Assembly: GCF_030164425.1 (NCBI RefSeq)
Contig: NZ_JASNJD010000008.1
Coordinates: 62,001-126,000, forward strand
DNA from: Pseudodonghicola flavimaris
GTDB lineage: Bacteria > Pseudomonadota > Alphaproteobacteria > Rhodobacterales > Rhodobacteraceae
Direction: 5' to 3'
DNA length: 64,000 nt
Shown here: one piece after another, positions 54,484-63,547 of the stretch
How the letters are laid out: every line of letters begins with the position of its first letter
Position numbering within the stretch: position 1 is the first letter of the stretch
Notes under the pieces: generated by a model
What the model was told of the DNA's origin: nothing
Seen by the model: the letters and a program-made list of their open reading frames with translations, nothing else
Databases searched by the model: none
Position numbers and translations under genes: made by a program

Positions 54484-55929
54484 ATGAAAGACGTAACCGA
54501 GGTGGGCCTGGCGGACCGCGAAATCTGCGACCTCAGCTTGACGGAGGTCGGCGCGGGCATCCGGATCGGCGCCTTCAGCCCGGTTGAGGTGACCGAGGCC
54601 ATGTTGGCCCGGGTGGCCGCCGTCGATCCGAAGCTGAACAGCTATATCACCGTCACCGCTGAGCGCGCGCTGGAGCGTGCCGAAAAGGCGCAGGCAGAGA
54701 TGAAGGCCGGGCTTTATCGCGGGCCGCTGCACGGGGTGCCGGTGGCGGTCAAGGACCTGTGCGAGACCAGCTTCGCCGCCACCACCGGCGGCATGGCGAT
54801 CTACAAGGGCAACGAGACAGGCCGCGACAGCACCGTGGTCGCGCGGCTGGAGCAGGCCGGTGCGGTGATGCTGGGCAAGCTGGCGATGACCGAGGGCGCC
54901 TATTCCGGCCACCACCCGGAGATGCCGACGCCGGTCAATCCCTGGTATGCCAAGGCCTGGGCGGGGTCGTCCTCTTCCGGTTCGGGGGTGGCGACGGCGG
55001 CGGGGCTCTGCTTCGGTTCGCTGGGCTCCGACACCGGCGGCTCGATCCGTTTCCCGTCTTCGGCCTGCGGCATCACCGGTCTCAAGGGCACCTGGGGGCG
55101 GGTCAGCCGGCATGGTGTTTTCGCCCTGGCCGACAGTCTCGACCATGTCGGCCCGATGGCCCGCACTGCGGCGGATTGCGCCGCGATGATGCAGGTGCTG
55201 GCCGGTGCCGATCCCGCCGATCCCACCACGCTGGACGCGCCGGTGCCGGATTACCTGGCCGGTCTCTCGGCGCCGATCCGCGGGCTGCGCATCGGTGTCG
55301 ATACGGCGATGGTCATCGATGGTGTCGCCGGCGAAACCGCCGAAGTTATGCGCGGCGCCATTGCCGCCTATCAGGCATTGGGGGCAGAGATCGTGCCGAT
55401 CACGCTGCCGTTCCCGCCGGAGACCACGGCGCATTGGACCGCGCTCTGCGCGATCGAGGTGGCGCTGGCGCACAAGGCCACCTATCCGGCCCGCAAGGCG
55501 GAATACGGCCCCTATCTGGACGGGCTGCTGGCGATGGGGCAGGCGGTCACCGGGTTCGAAGTCGGCGAGGCGATGCAGTGGCGGCTCATCTACAACGGGG
55601 CGCTGTCGCGGGTGATGGAGACGGTGGATACCGTGTTGCTGCCGGTCACTGTGGCGCCGCTGCCGGATCTGGACAACACGCTGGGGGCGCCGTCGGATGA
55701 TGGCGGCAACGCTGATCTGGGCGATCTGCTGAAGTTCACGGCGCCGGCCGACCTGACCGGCTTTCCGACGCTGACCATGCCGGGCGGTTTCGACACGCGC
55801 GGTGCGCCGATCGGCTTCCAGCTGATGGGTAAGGCGCTGAGCGAGGGGCTGCTGCTGCGCGCCGGCCATGCCTTCCAGTCGGTCACCGACTGGCACACCA
55901 AGCGCCCCGACCTGAGCCCCTTCAACTGA
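54484..55929 (+). CDS. amidase (amidase signature family)
   Basis: 481-residue amidase signature enzyme with an intact Ser-cisSer-Lys triad: Lys90 in HGVPVAVKDLCETS, the cis-Ser in AGSSSSGSGVATAAG (about 163) and nucleophile Ser187 in GSDTGGSIRFPSSACG. It belongs to the broad group that includes AtzF-like, AtzE-like and GatA-like enzymes, so substrate prediction is weak. The location beside a cysteine hydrolase and a urease operon argues for a small nitrogen-rich amide. It lacks the extra C-terminal domain of full allophanate hydrolases. The next gene starts 14 bases downstream. Confidence 0.92.
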   Translation: MKDVTEVGLADREICDLSLTEVGAGIRIGAFSPVEVTEAMLARVAAVDPKLNSYITVTAERALERAEKAQAEMKAGLYRGPLHGVPVAVKDLCETSFAATTGGMAIYKGNETGRDSTVVARLEQAGAVMLGKLAMTEGAYSGHHPEMPTPVNPWYAKAWAGSSSSGSGVATAAGLCFGSLGSDTGGSIRFPSSACGITGLKGTWGRVSRHGVFALADSLDHVGPMARTAADCAAMMQVLAGADPADPTTLDAPVPDYLAGLSAPIRGLRIGVDTAMVIDGVAGETAEVMRGAIAAYQALGAEIVPITLPFPPETTAHWTALCAIEVALAHKATYPARKAEYGPYLDGLLAMGQAVTGFEVGEAMQWRLIYNGALSRVMETVDTVLLPVTVAPLPDLDNTLGAPSDDGGNADLGDLLKFTAPADLTGFPTLTMPGGFDTRGAPIGFQLMGKALSEGLLLRAGHAFQSVTDWHTKRPDLSPFN

Positions 55930-55943
55930 CCCGGAGAGAGACG

Positions 55944-56654
55944 ATGCACGCAACCGATATTCCCGAGATCATCGCCGCACGCATGGGCACCACTCGCGGC
56001 GGCAAGACCCATCTGGACAACGGCATCGACCCCGCCACCACCGCACTGGTGGTGATCGACCTGCAAGACGGCTTCATGCGCGAGGGCTCTCTGATCGAAG
56101 TGCCGATGGCGCGCGCCATCGTCGACAATGTGAACAAGCTGAGCGGCGCCCTGCGCGCCGCCGGTGGCAAGATCTGCTACACCCGCTACACCTACGACCC
56201 CGACGAGCCCAGGGCCTGGGGCGCCTTCTTCGATCGCTTTCTCGACCCGGAGCGGTCGGCGGCGCAGAAGGAGGTCTTTGCCAAGGGGGCGCCGGATCAT
56301 GGGCTCTGGGCCGGGCTGGAGGTGGCGGCGGAGGACTATGTCGTCGACAAGACCCGCTACAGCGCCTTCACCCCCGGCACCTGTGATTTCCCGGCCTGGC
56401 TGGAGGCGAATGGCATCGAGACGGTGATCATCACCGGCACGCTGTCCAACTGCTGCTGCGAATCCACCGCGCGGGACGCGATGCAATACGGCTACGACGT
56501 GATCTATGTGACCGACGCCAATGCGACGCTGACGGATGCGGAGCATCAGGCGACGCTGTGCAACATGGGCACCCTGTTCGCCGAACTGGCCGATACCGAG
56601 ACCCTGGTCGGGACGCTGGCGGCGGATGCCAAACCGCTGGCGCAGGCGGGGTGA
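55944..56654 (+). CDS. isochorismatase-fold cysteine hydrolase
   Basis: 236-residue cysteine hydrolase with the expected triad: Asp39 in LVVIDLQDGFMREG, Lys136 in VVDKTRYSAF, and Cys171 in ITGTLSNCCCESTARDAM. The family includes N-carbamoylsarcosine amidase, ureidoacrylate hydrolase (RutB), biuret hydrolase and nicotinamidase, all of which cleave small amide or ureido C-N bonds. The three-cysteine run and CESTARDA wording are closest to RutB-like enzymes. GGAGAGAGACG precedes the ATG. In an operon with the amidase, it probably catalyses a neighbouring step. Confidence 0.9.
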   Translation: MHATDIPEIIAARMGTTRGGKTHLDNGIDPATTALVVIDLQDGFMREGSLIEVPMARAIVDNVNKLSGALRAAGGKICYTRYTYDPDEPRAWGAFFDRFLDPERSAAQKEVFAKGAPDHGLWAGLEVAAEDYVVDKTRYSAFTPGTCDFPAWLEANGIETVIITGTLSNCCCESTARDAMQYGYDVIYVTDANATLTDAEHQATLCNMGTLFAELADTETLVGTLAADAKPLAQAG

Positions 56655-56856
56655 GGCGCCGGCCGCTACACCTGAAGTAATGTATCCAGGGGCGTCGGCC
56701 CCGGGTCGCGTCCGACCCGCCGGACCTCATGATGGACGTTAGGGCGGGATCCGGTCTGCGGTATGAGCACGGGGGGAGGTCCGGCGCTTTTCCCGCGAGG
56801 CAGCGCGTAGCCGCGGCCCGGCGTTGCCTTCTGTCCGGCCTGGCCGATCTTCTCAC

Positions 56857-57684
56857 TCATCCAAACAGCCGCCGCTCGATCCGCGTCTGGATCGCGGCCA
56901 TCGCCTGCGTCAGCGCCCCCCCATCCGGACAGGCCAGCCGCAGGGCCAGCCCGGCGCCCCGGCGCAACGGGCCGACCGCACCATAGGCTCCGCCGGCGCA
57001 GAACGCCCCATCGGGCAGATCCTGCCGCAAGAGGTCCAGCGTCGGGCGAGGGGCCAGCAGGGTCACTGCACCGAAGGCGCGGGCGCTCTCATGCACCTTT
57101 GCCAGCCGCGCCAGTTCCGCCCCGGTCACCGATTGCGCATCGCGCAGCAGCGGGGTGCCATCCTCCAGGCGCGCGTCCAGATCGGAGCGCCAGTCCAGCG
57201 CCGGATCGGGGGCGCCGCCGCGCAGGCAGAACCCGTCGGCCAGCACCACCACCGCATGTGGGTGAAGGGTCAACAGGAACTGCTGTTGCAGCTGTGCCCC
57301 CTCCATCATCACGAAGGGTTGCGCGAACAGCGCCAGCGTCGCCCCGGCCCCGGCAGAGAGCCGCCAGCGCAGCCGGCCCGGCTGGGTCTTCGCCCTGTGC
57401 ACGACGGTAGAGCCGGCCTCGACCAGCCGCAGCCGGGCGTGTCGCTCCACCGCGATCTCGTGCCGCCACAGATCCCCCGGCAGCAGCCCGGCGCCGGCCG
57501 CCTGCGGCAGCACCGTCAGCGGCCCCTGTGCGCCATGCAGGTGATAGCCGCGCGGCAGCGACCAGGGCCAGCTGACCCGGCGCCGGGCGATGCGGCTTCG
57601 CCCGCTGGCGTCGATGCCGATCTCGAGCCTCAGCTGCGGCGGTGCCTCGGCCTCCGCCGGCGGGACCGGCGCGTCGCGGTTCAT
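56857..57684 (-). CDS. ureD: urease accessory protein UreD
   Basis: 275-residue UreD, scaffold for nickel insertion into urease together with UreF and UreG. Signatures are [58 protein letters not shown] and FCLRGGAPD. The ATG overlaps the ureG stop by four bases. It is the last gene of the operon, unlike the canonical ureDABCEFG order. Convergent with the cysteine hydrolase gene across a 202-base gap with nothing recognisable. Confidence 0.93.
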   Translation of the reverse strand: MNRDAPVPPAEAEAPPQLRLEIGIDASGRSRIARRRVSWPWSLPRGYHLHGAQGPLTVLPQAAGAGLLPGDLWRHEIAVERHARLRLVEAGSTVVHRAKTQPGRLRWRLSAGAGATLALFAQPFVMMEGAQLQQQFLLTLHPHAVVVLADGFCLRGGAPDPALDWRSDLDARLEDGTPLLRDAQSVTGAELARLAKVHESARAFGAVTLLAPRPTLDLLRQDLPDGAFCAGGAYGAVGPLRRGAGLALRLACPDGGALTQAMAAIQTRIERRLFG

Positions 57685-58286
57685 GAAAAAAGCACCTCGC
57701 GGCGCAGATGCTCCACCACCTCGGCGATACCGCTGCCCTGCCGGCAGCTGGTGGCCAGCGCCGGCCGTCCGTTGCGTACCGCCCGCGCCTCGGCCATCAT
57801 GGCGTCGAAATCGACGCCGACATGCGGGGCGATGTCGGATTTGTTGACGACCAGCAGGTCGCTCTGCAGCACGCCGGGGCCGCGCTTGCGCGGGATGTCG
57901 TCGCCGCCCGCCACGTCGATCACGAACATCCACCAGTCCACCAGGTCGAGCGAGAATGTGGAGGCGAGGTTGTCGCCGCCGCTCTCGATCATGATCAGCT
58001 GCAACTGCGGGAACCGCGCCTCCAGGCGGTCGGCGGCGGCCATGTTCAGCGTTGGGTCTTCGCGGATCACCGTATGCGGGCAGGCGCCGGCCTGCACCGC
58101 CAGAATGCGCTCGGGCGGCAGTTGACCGCCGCGGCGCAGCCGCTCGGCATCCTCGTCGGTGACCAGATCGTTGGTGATCACCGCGACCTCGATGCCGATG
58201 CTCGCGAATTCCGCCAGCAACCGCTCGATCAGCGCGGTCTTGCCCGAGCCCACCGGCCCGCCGATACCGATCCGTGCCGCCGTCAT
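57681..58286 (-). CDS. ureG: urease accessory GTPase UreG
   Basis: 201-residue SIMIBI-class GTPase that powers nickel delivery. The P-loop is [20 protein letters not shown], the metal-binding CPH motif lies in [20 protein letters not shown], and [20 protein letters not shown] and [14 protein letters not shown] follow. It overlaps ureC and ureD by four bases each. Confidence 0.97.
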   Translation of the reverse strand: MTAARIGIGGPVGSGKTALIERLLAEFASIGIEVAVITNDLVTDEDAERLRRGGQLPPERILAVQAGACPHTVIREDPTLNMAAADRLEARFPQLQLIMIESGGDNLASTFSLDLVDWWMFVIDVAGGDDIPRKRGPGVLQSDLLVVNKSDIAPHVGVDFDAMMAEARAVRNGRPALATSCRQGSGIAEVVEHLRREVLFS

Positions 58287-59986
58287 CGCAGGAAGTACTT
58301 TCGATTGAGCGGCACCGTGGTCGCGGCCTCGCAAGTGAGCGGCTTGCCATCGGCGGCGACATCGAAGCTCTGCGGGTCGACGGTGATATGGGGCAGGGCG
58401 GCGTTGCGCAGCATGTCGGCCTTGCGGAGGCCGCGCACCGAGGTGATCGGCACGAAGGCCTTCTGCGGTTTCAGCTTCTCGAACGTGCCTGCCTCGATCG
58501 CCAGCTTGCTGACGAAGGTCACCCCCAATCGGTGCCTGGCGCTGCCCAACGCCCCCCACATCGGGCGGTGCACCATCGGCTGCGAGCCGACGAAGCTGCC
58601 ATTGCCGTCACCCATCGAGGCCCAGACGATGGTGCCGCCCTTGATCACCAGGGCGGGCTTGGCCCCGAAAAACGCGAACGGCCAGATCACCAGATCGGCC
58701 ATCTTGCCCGGCGCGACGGACCCCACGTGATCGTCGATCCCGGCCGCGATCGCGGGGTTGTTGCTGAGCTTGGCCTGATAGCGCAGGATGCGCTGGTTGT
58801 CGGCGCGGGCGGTGGTCTCTTCCGCCAGCCGGCCGACGCGATCCTTCATCACGCTGGCCAGTTGCCAGCACTTGGCGACATTCTCGGCCAGCCGGCCCAT
58901 GCCCTGCGTGTCGGTGGCGAAGATCGAGATCGCTCCCATGTCGTGCAGCAGATCCTCAGCCGCCATCGACTGCGGCCGGATCCGCGCCTCGGCAAAGGCC
59001 ACGTCCTCGATCAGATCGAAGCTCATCATATGGGCCAGCATGGTCATCGGCACCCCTTCCTCCAGCGCCGCGGGGGTGAAGGGGTTGGTGGGGTTGGTCG
59101 AGGAGGGCAGCACATTGGCGTGCCCGTTCACCGCCAGCAGATCGGGGGCATGGCCGCCGCCGGCGCCCTCGGTGTGGTACATGTGGATGGTGCGACCGGC
59201 GATGGCCGCCATCGTGTCTTCGTAGAAGCCGAATTCGTTGATGGTGTCGGTGTGCAGGTGCACCGAGAAATCGGCGAGATCGGCGGCGACCAGAGAACCG
59301 TGGAGCACCGCCGGCGAGGCACCGAAATCCTCGTGGATCTTGACCCCAAGCGCGCCGCCGGCAACGGATTCCGCCACCGCCTCGGGGTTGGAGTTGCCGC
59401 GGCCGAGAAAGCCGAAGTTCAGCGGGTATTCGTCGGCGGCGAGGATCAGCCGGCCCAGGGTCTCGGGGCCTGAACAGCTCACGTCGAAATTGGGCCCGGG
59501 CGACATGCCGATCATCGTCGTCGTGCCGCCCGCCAGTGCATGGTAGGCCTGCTGCGGCGACAGGAAATGCGCATGCGCCTCGACGGTGCCGGCGGTGACG
59601 AAGTGGTGATCGCCATGCACCACGGTGGTATTGGGGCCGGTCATCAGGGCCGGGTCCACCCCGTCCATGACATCGGGATTGCCGGCCTTGCCGATGCCGA
59701 CGATGCGGCCGCGGCGGATGCCGATGTCGCCCTTGACGATGCCCAGGCTGGGCTCAAGGATCACCGCGTTCTGGATCACCATGTCGAGCGCGCCGTTGGC
59801 ATCGGTGCCAGTGGTGCAGAACCCCTCGCCATCGCGCATCACCTTGCCGGCGCCGGTGGTCAACTCATCGCCGTAATGGGTGTAGTCATGCTCGATCTCG
59901 GCCAGCAGGGCGGTATCGCCGAGCCGCACCAGATCGCCGGTGGTGGGGCCGTAATGGGCGGCATATTGGGCACGGGACATCTTCAT
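58283..59986 (-). CDS. ureC: urease alpha subunit, variant with altered flap
   Basis: 567-residue catalytic subunit that hydrolyses urea to ammonia and carbamate. All nickel ligands are present: His138 and His140 ([13 protein letters not shown]), the carbamylated Lys216 ([12 protein letters not shown]), His245 ([12 protein letters not shown]), His271 ([13 protein letters not shown]) and Asp359 (ATDTQGMGR). The mobile flap is unusual: where classical ureases read MVCHHLD, this reads MLAHMMSF, so the flap cysteine (Cys319 in Klebsiella) is Ala318 while the catalytic His is kept (His319). In Klebsiella the cysteine is not essential but affects activity and inhibitor sensitivity. It overlaps ureAB and ureG by four bases. 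Probably active, from a divergent urease clade. Confidence 0.96.
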   Translation of the reverse strand: MKMSRAQYAAHYGPTTGDLVRLGDTALLAEIEHDYTHYGDELTTGAGKVMRDGEGFCTTGTDANGALDMVIQNAVILEPSLGIVKGDIGIRRGRIVGIGKAGNPDVMDGVDPALMTGPNTTVVHGDHHFVTAGTVEAHAHFLSPQQAYHALAGGTTTMIGMSPGPNFDVSCSGPETLGRLILAADEYPLNFGFLGRGNSNPEAVAESVAGGALGVKIHEDFGASPAVLHGSLVAADLADFSVHLHTDTINEFGFYEDTMAAIAGRTIHMYHTEGAGGGHAPDLLAVNGHANVLPSSTNPTNPFTPAALEEGVPMTMLAHMMSFDLIEDVAFAEARIRPQSMAAEDLLHDMGAISIFATDTQGMGRLAENVAKCWQLASVMKDRVGRLAEETTARADNQRILRYQAKLSNNPAIAAGIDDHVGSVAPGKMADLVIWPFAFFGAKPALVIKGGTIVWASMGDGNGSFVGSQPMVHRPMWGALGSARHRLGVTFVSKLAIEAGTFEKLKPQKAFVPITSVRGLRKADMLRNAALPHITVDPQSFDVAADGKPLTCEAATTVPLNRKYFLR

Positions 59987-60657
59987 TTGAGATACCCTTT
60001 CGCCTCGGCTCGCGCCATCGCGGCGTCGGCGCCGCCTTCCACGGGGCCTTCGGTCAGCCCTGCAAAGCCGTGTATCCGCCGGGTGCCGCCGAAGGGGACC
60101 AGCACGACCCGTTTCGCTACCCCGGGATCGAAACGTTCGCCGCCGCCTGAGGGGCGGTCGAGCCGATGGCCGAAGGCGGCGCGGCGGTCGAATCTAAGCG
60201 CGCGGTTGACTTCGAAGAAATGTGCATGGCTGCGCACCTGGATGGTGCGGTCGCCAGTGTTCAGCACTTCGATCTCGATCGGCTTGCGGCCGGCATTCAG
60301 CTCGATCTCGCCCTCCATCGGGATCACCTCGCCGGGGGTGGGATCGTAGGTGCCAGGCGGGATCGGATCGAAGACGGTGACCAGCTTGGTGCCCTGATCC
60401 ATCATCACCTCGACCGAGAAGGTCTTGAGCAGGCTGGCCACCCCCGGCTCCACCTGTTCCGCCGTCAGGAGCTGCCCCGCCAGGGCCACCAGATCCGGAT
60501 GCTCCATCCCCTTGCGTGCGGCCAGCAGCACCTCATCTGCCAGATAGGCCACCGCCTCGGGATAGCTCAGACGCACCCCCGCGCCCAGATACCGCCGCGC
60601 CAGTTCGGCGGCGGAGAAGATGGTGAGACGTTCCAGTTCGGTTGGGGTCAGATGCAT
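59983..60657 (-). CDS. ureAB: fused urease gamma-beta subunit
   Basis: 224-residue fusion. Residues 1-99 are the gamma subunit (MHLTPTELERLTIFSAAELA, ISYP-type LSYPEAVAYLADEVLLAARK, LKTFSVEVMMDQGTKLVTVF). Residues ~100-224 are the beta subunit (PGEVIPMEGEIELNAGRKPI, VLNTGDRTIQVRSHAHFFEV, and LVPFGGTRRIHGF). The joint is at DPIPPGTYDPTPGE. Similar fusions are known from Helicobacter and a few other bacteria; most alphaproteobacteria have separate ureA and ureB. It overlaps ureC by four bases and lies 15 bases after ureF. Confidence 0.95.
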   Translation of the reverse strand: MHLTPTELERLTIFSAAELARRYLGAGVRLSYPEAVAYLADEVLLAARKGMEHPDLVALAGQLLTAEQVEPGVASLLKTFSVEVMMDQGTKLVTVFDPIPPGTYDPTPGEVIPMEGEIELNAGRKPIEIEVLNTGDRTIQVRSHAHFFEVNRALRFDRRAAFGHRLDRPSGGGERFDPGVAKRVVLVPFGGTRRIHGFAGLTEGPVEGGADAAMARAEAKGYLK

Positions 60658-60672
60658 CGGCTCATCCTCGGG

Positions 60673-61356
60673 TCAGTTCACAAAAAGGCGGGTGTCCCGC
60701 AGCCGCATCTGCGCAATCTCGGTGAGCGGGCTGAAGCCGCAGGGGCGCGCATCGGGCGGCGGCGGCGCGGCAAGGCGCGCCAGCGGCGAAACCAGCCGCG
60801 CCATTATCGCCTGGACCTCCAGCGCGCCGGCCAGCCCCAGCCGCACGGCGACCGACAAGAGCCCGCGCAGGAACACTTGGGCAGAGAGCAGCAGCGCGGT
60901 TCCCAGGCGCAGCCCCGCGGCGCGATATAGCGCCCCGGTCACCACCGGGAAATGCCCTGCCATCCGGCCTGCGGCGACCCCCTCGCGCAGGGCCGCCGCC
61001 CCGGGAAGAGACAAACGCGTGGCGGCGGCGAGCGTGGCGGCGCCGGCCTCGTGCGAATGGATGCGCTGATGCTCCGACCACAGGTATTGGTCGATCAGCG
61101 CATCCCAGGCCTCCAGCGCAGCGACATCCTCCGCCCGCCAGCCCCCCGCCAGCGCGATCCGTTCGATCCGGTGCCAGCGCCCCTCCAGTTCGGCCTCGGC
61201 AAACAGCGGCAGGGAGGCCCGGGTCACCAGACCCTCGGCGAGCAGCGTCTCCAGCCCCCAGGAATAGCCGAAACTACCGGTCGGATAGGCGCTGTCGCCC
61301 ATCTGCAGCGCCAGCAGAAGCTCTTCCGCAGGGGGCCGGGGCGGCGCGTCGCTCAT
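60673..61356 (-). CDS. ureF: urease accessory protein UreF
   Basis: 227-residue all-helical accessory protein. It shows LLLALQMGDSAYPTGSFGYS, WGLETLLAEGLVT, a central HSHEAGAATLAAATRLSLPG segment and SAQVFLRGLLSVAVRLGLAG. The GDSAYPTGSF block with the following tryptophan is diagnostic for UreF. It regulates the UreG GTPase in the UreDFG activation complex. It overlaps ureE by four bases. Confidence 0.93.
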   Translation of the reverse strand: MSDAPPRPPAEELLLALQMGDSAYPTGSFGYSWGLETLLAEGLVTRASLPLFAEAELEGRWHRIERIALAGGWRAEDVAALEAWDALIDQYLWSEHQRIHSHEAGAATLAAATRLSLPGAAALREGVAAGRMAGHFPVVTGALYRAAGLRLGTALLLSAQVFLRGLLSVAVRLGLAGALEVQAIMARLVSPLARLAAPPPPDARPCGFSPLTEIAQMRLRDTRLFVN

Positions 61357-61853
61357 GCCTCCGCCTCTTCCGCGCTCTCCTCCCTGATGTGGAAGCCGGC
61401 CAGCGTCTCAAGGTCCCTCAGCCGTTCGCGATAGCGCTCCTCGGGGCCGTCCAGCAGCACCGTCATGCTGCCCGGTCCGAAATCCACCTTCCAATGCAGG
61501 TTGCCACACCAATGCCCCAGCCGCAGCGCCGATTGGAGATCGTGCGGCACCAGCACCAGCCGCGCGCCGCTGTCGACCCGCAGCACCACTGCGAGATCGT
61601 CGGTCATATGAAGCACCGCGCCATCGACGAGCGTCGCGCTGCGCGGCAGGGCGATCAGGCAATCGCGCCGCTTGTCCGTCGTGGCCCGCAGCCGCTTGCG
61701 CGCCGCATCGGCCTGCGGGATGTCGATCCATTCCACCCGGCCGCGATGCTCCAGCGCATGCACGGCGTCATGCAGATCGTCATGGGCGGAGCCGAGGATG
61801 GTGCTGATCTCCAGCCGGGGAAGGTCGGTCGTCATGTCAAACTCCGTCGACAT
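61353..61853 (-). CDS. ureE: urease accessory nickel chaperone UreE
   Basis: 166-residue UreE-like protein: VEWIDIPQADAARKRLRATT and RRDCLIALPRSATLVDGAVL form the peptide-binding N-terminal domain. The C-terminal metal-binding domain contains LRLGHWCGNLHWKVDFGPGS, equivalent to the GNxH nickel site. The C-terminal His-rich tail of many UreE proteins is absent; the tail is acidic instead. It is more divergent than the other urease proteins, so the assignment relies partly on context. An ATG six codons later is also possible. Confidence 0.85.
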   Translation of the reverse strand: MSTEFDMTTDLPRLEISTILGSAHDDLHDAVHALEHRGRVEWIDIPQADAARKRLRATTDKRRDCLIALPRSATLVDGAVLHMTDDLAVVLRVDSGARLVLVPHDLQSALRLGHWCGNLHWKVDFGPGSMTVLLDGPEERYRERLRDLETLAGFHIREESAEEAEA

Positions 61854-61901
61854 TGGTCCCCGCCCGGGGAGATTGGAAAACCGGGCGGGGTTTGATCGGG
61901 T

Positions 61902-63422
61902 TTAGAACGTCTTCCAATCGCCACTGGTTTCGAAGGCGTCGGCCGCCTGATAGAGCGTCGCCTCGTCCCAGAACTTGCCGACCAGTTGCAGGCCGACCGG
62001 CAGCCCGTCGACCATGCCGCAGGGCACCGAGATCGCCGGGTGGTGGGAGATGTCAAAGGGCGAGGTATTGGCCAACATCTCGAAACCGCGCTGCACGATC
62101 TCCTCGCGGCTCGCGTCGGGGCCGGGCAGCGGCGTGGCGGTCATCGGCAGGGTCGGCATCAGCAGGATGTCATAATCCGCAAGCGCGGTGTCATAGGCTT
62201 CGCGCAGCTTGGCCGTCATGTTCACCGCTTTGCCGTAGAACCGCTTGCCGTGATACTTGTCGGCATAGACCCCGAAGAGCATGCACAGTTTCAGCGTTTC
62301 CGACAGCTCGTCCGCGCGCTGGCGCCAGTTGGCATGGAAATCCATCAGGCTGGTGACATAGAGGTCGTTGCGGCTGACGCCGTAGCCGTCGCCCATCATC
62401 ATGGTCTGGGTCAGCCCTTCCAGCCCGATCGGCGCCCAGAGCGCGCCGCCCAGCAGATGCATCGGGATCGAGATTTCCTCGACCGTCGCGCCCAGCTCTT
62501 CGAACTTCTTGGCCGCAGCGCGGACCTTGTCATCCACCTCGGGCATGGAGTTCGCGTGGCCGAAGCCCTCTTTCACCATGCCGATCTTCATGCCCTTGAC
62601 GCCCTTGCCGAGCGCTTCGGTATAGGCGGCGGTCTTGCAGCCGATCTGACGGCTGTCATAGCCGTCCGGCCCGGCCAGAACTTCCATCAGCAGGGCGTTG
62701 TCGGCCACCGTCGCGGTGATCGGGCCGGCGTGGTCGACATAGACCTCGATCGGCATCACGCCGGTATAGGGAACCAGACCATGGGTGCCCTTCATCCCGA
62801 CCGTGCCGCAGAAGGCCGAGGGAATGCGGATCGAGCCGCCCTGGTCGCCGCCGATGGCCATATCGACCTCGCCCGCCGCGACCAGCGCCGCCGAACCGGA
62901 GGAGGAGCCGCCTGCGGAGTAACCCATCTTATGCGGGTTGTGCACCGGGCCGGTGGCATTGGTGTGGCTGCCGCCCGAGAGGCAGAAGCATTCGCAGTGC
63001 GCCTTGCCCATGATGGTGGCGCCCGCGTCCAGCATGCGGGTGACGATGGTGGCGTCCACATCGGGAATATAGCCGTCCAGCGTGGAGGAGCCGTTCATCA
63101 TCGGCACGCCCGCCAGCATGACGTTGTCCTTCAGGGCGATGCTTTTGCCCTTGAGCTTGCCGCTCTCGGCGCCGGCGACAGTGCTCTTGTAGTACCAGGC
63201 GTTCAGCGGGTTGTCCGCTTCCGCCGGCCGGGTGCCGACGGTGCGGGGATATTTGACCTCCGGCACCACATCGGGGGCTTTCTCGACCATGTTGTAGGCG
63301 TCGACATAGTCCCCCATCAGGCCCTGGAACGAGGTCAGATCGGCCTCGGTCAGGTTCATGCCGAGCTCTTCCGCAATCTCGGCGAGCTGCGCGGTGGTGG
63401 GCGTGGATACAGGCATTCTCAT
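61902..63422 (-). CDS. amidase, nitrile-hydratase-associated type
   Basis: 506-residue amidase signature enzyme with catalytic Lys98 (KGKSIALKDNVMLAGVPMMN), cis-Ser173 (GYSAGGSSSGSAALVAAG) and nucleophile Ser197 (GGDQGGSIRIPSAFCGTVG). The N-terminal ~70-residue helical extension (LAEIAEELGMNLTEADLTSF) and the AHCECFCLSGGSHTNATGPV block are typical of the amidases that accompany nitrile hydratases and act on short aliphatic or aryl amides. No nitrile hydratase gene is in the window. It is the leading gene of the urease operon (48 bases before ureE), next to an amide/urea-type ABC transporter. The ATG at 63416 is an alternative start. Confidence 0.93.
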   Translation of the reverse strand: MRMPVSTPTTAQLAEIAEELGMNLTEADLTSFQGLMGDYVDAYNMVEKAPDVVPEVKYPRTVGTRPAEADNPLNAWYYKSTVAGAESGKLKGKSIALKDNVMLAGVPMMNGSSTLDGYIPDVDATIVTRMLDAGATIMGKAHCECFCLSGGSHTNATGPVHNPHKMGYSAGGSSSGSAALVAAGEVDMAIGGDQGGSIRIPSAFCGTVGMKGTHGLVPYTGVMPIEVYVDHAGPITATVADNALLMEVLAGPDGYDSRQIGCKTAAYTEALGKGVKGMKIGMVKEGFGHANSMPEVDDKVRAAAKKFEELGATVEEISIPMHLLGGALWAPIGLEGLTQTMMMGDGYGVSRNDLYVTSLMDFHANWRQRADELSETLKLCMLFGVYADKYHGKRFYGKAVNMTAKLREAYDTALADYDILLMPTLPMTATPLPGPDASREEIVQRGFEMLANTSPFDISHHPAISVPCGMVDGLPVGLQLVGKFWDEATLYQAADAFETSGDWKTF

Positions 63423-63547
63423 GCTCCTTCTAAAGATGCGCCAGGTCGGGCGCAGGGTGTTCTGGCACAGCGGGACCGGCCTCGCACCGCGAGGGGAACG
63501 GCCGGAGGGTCCGTGTGCCGGAATGTGAAACGGGGCGGGCGCGCGGC

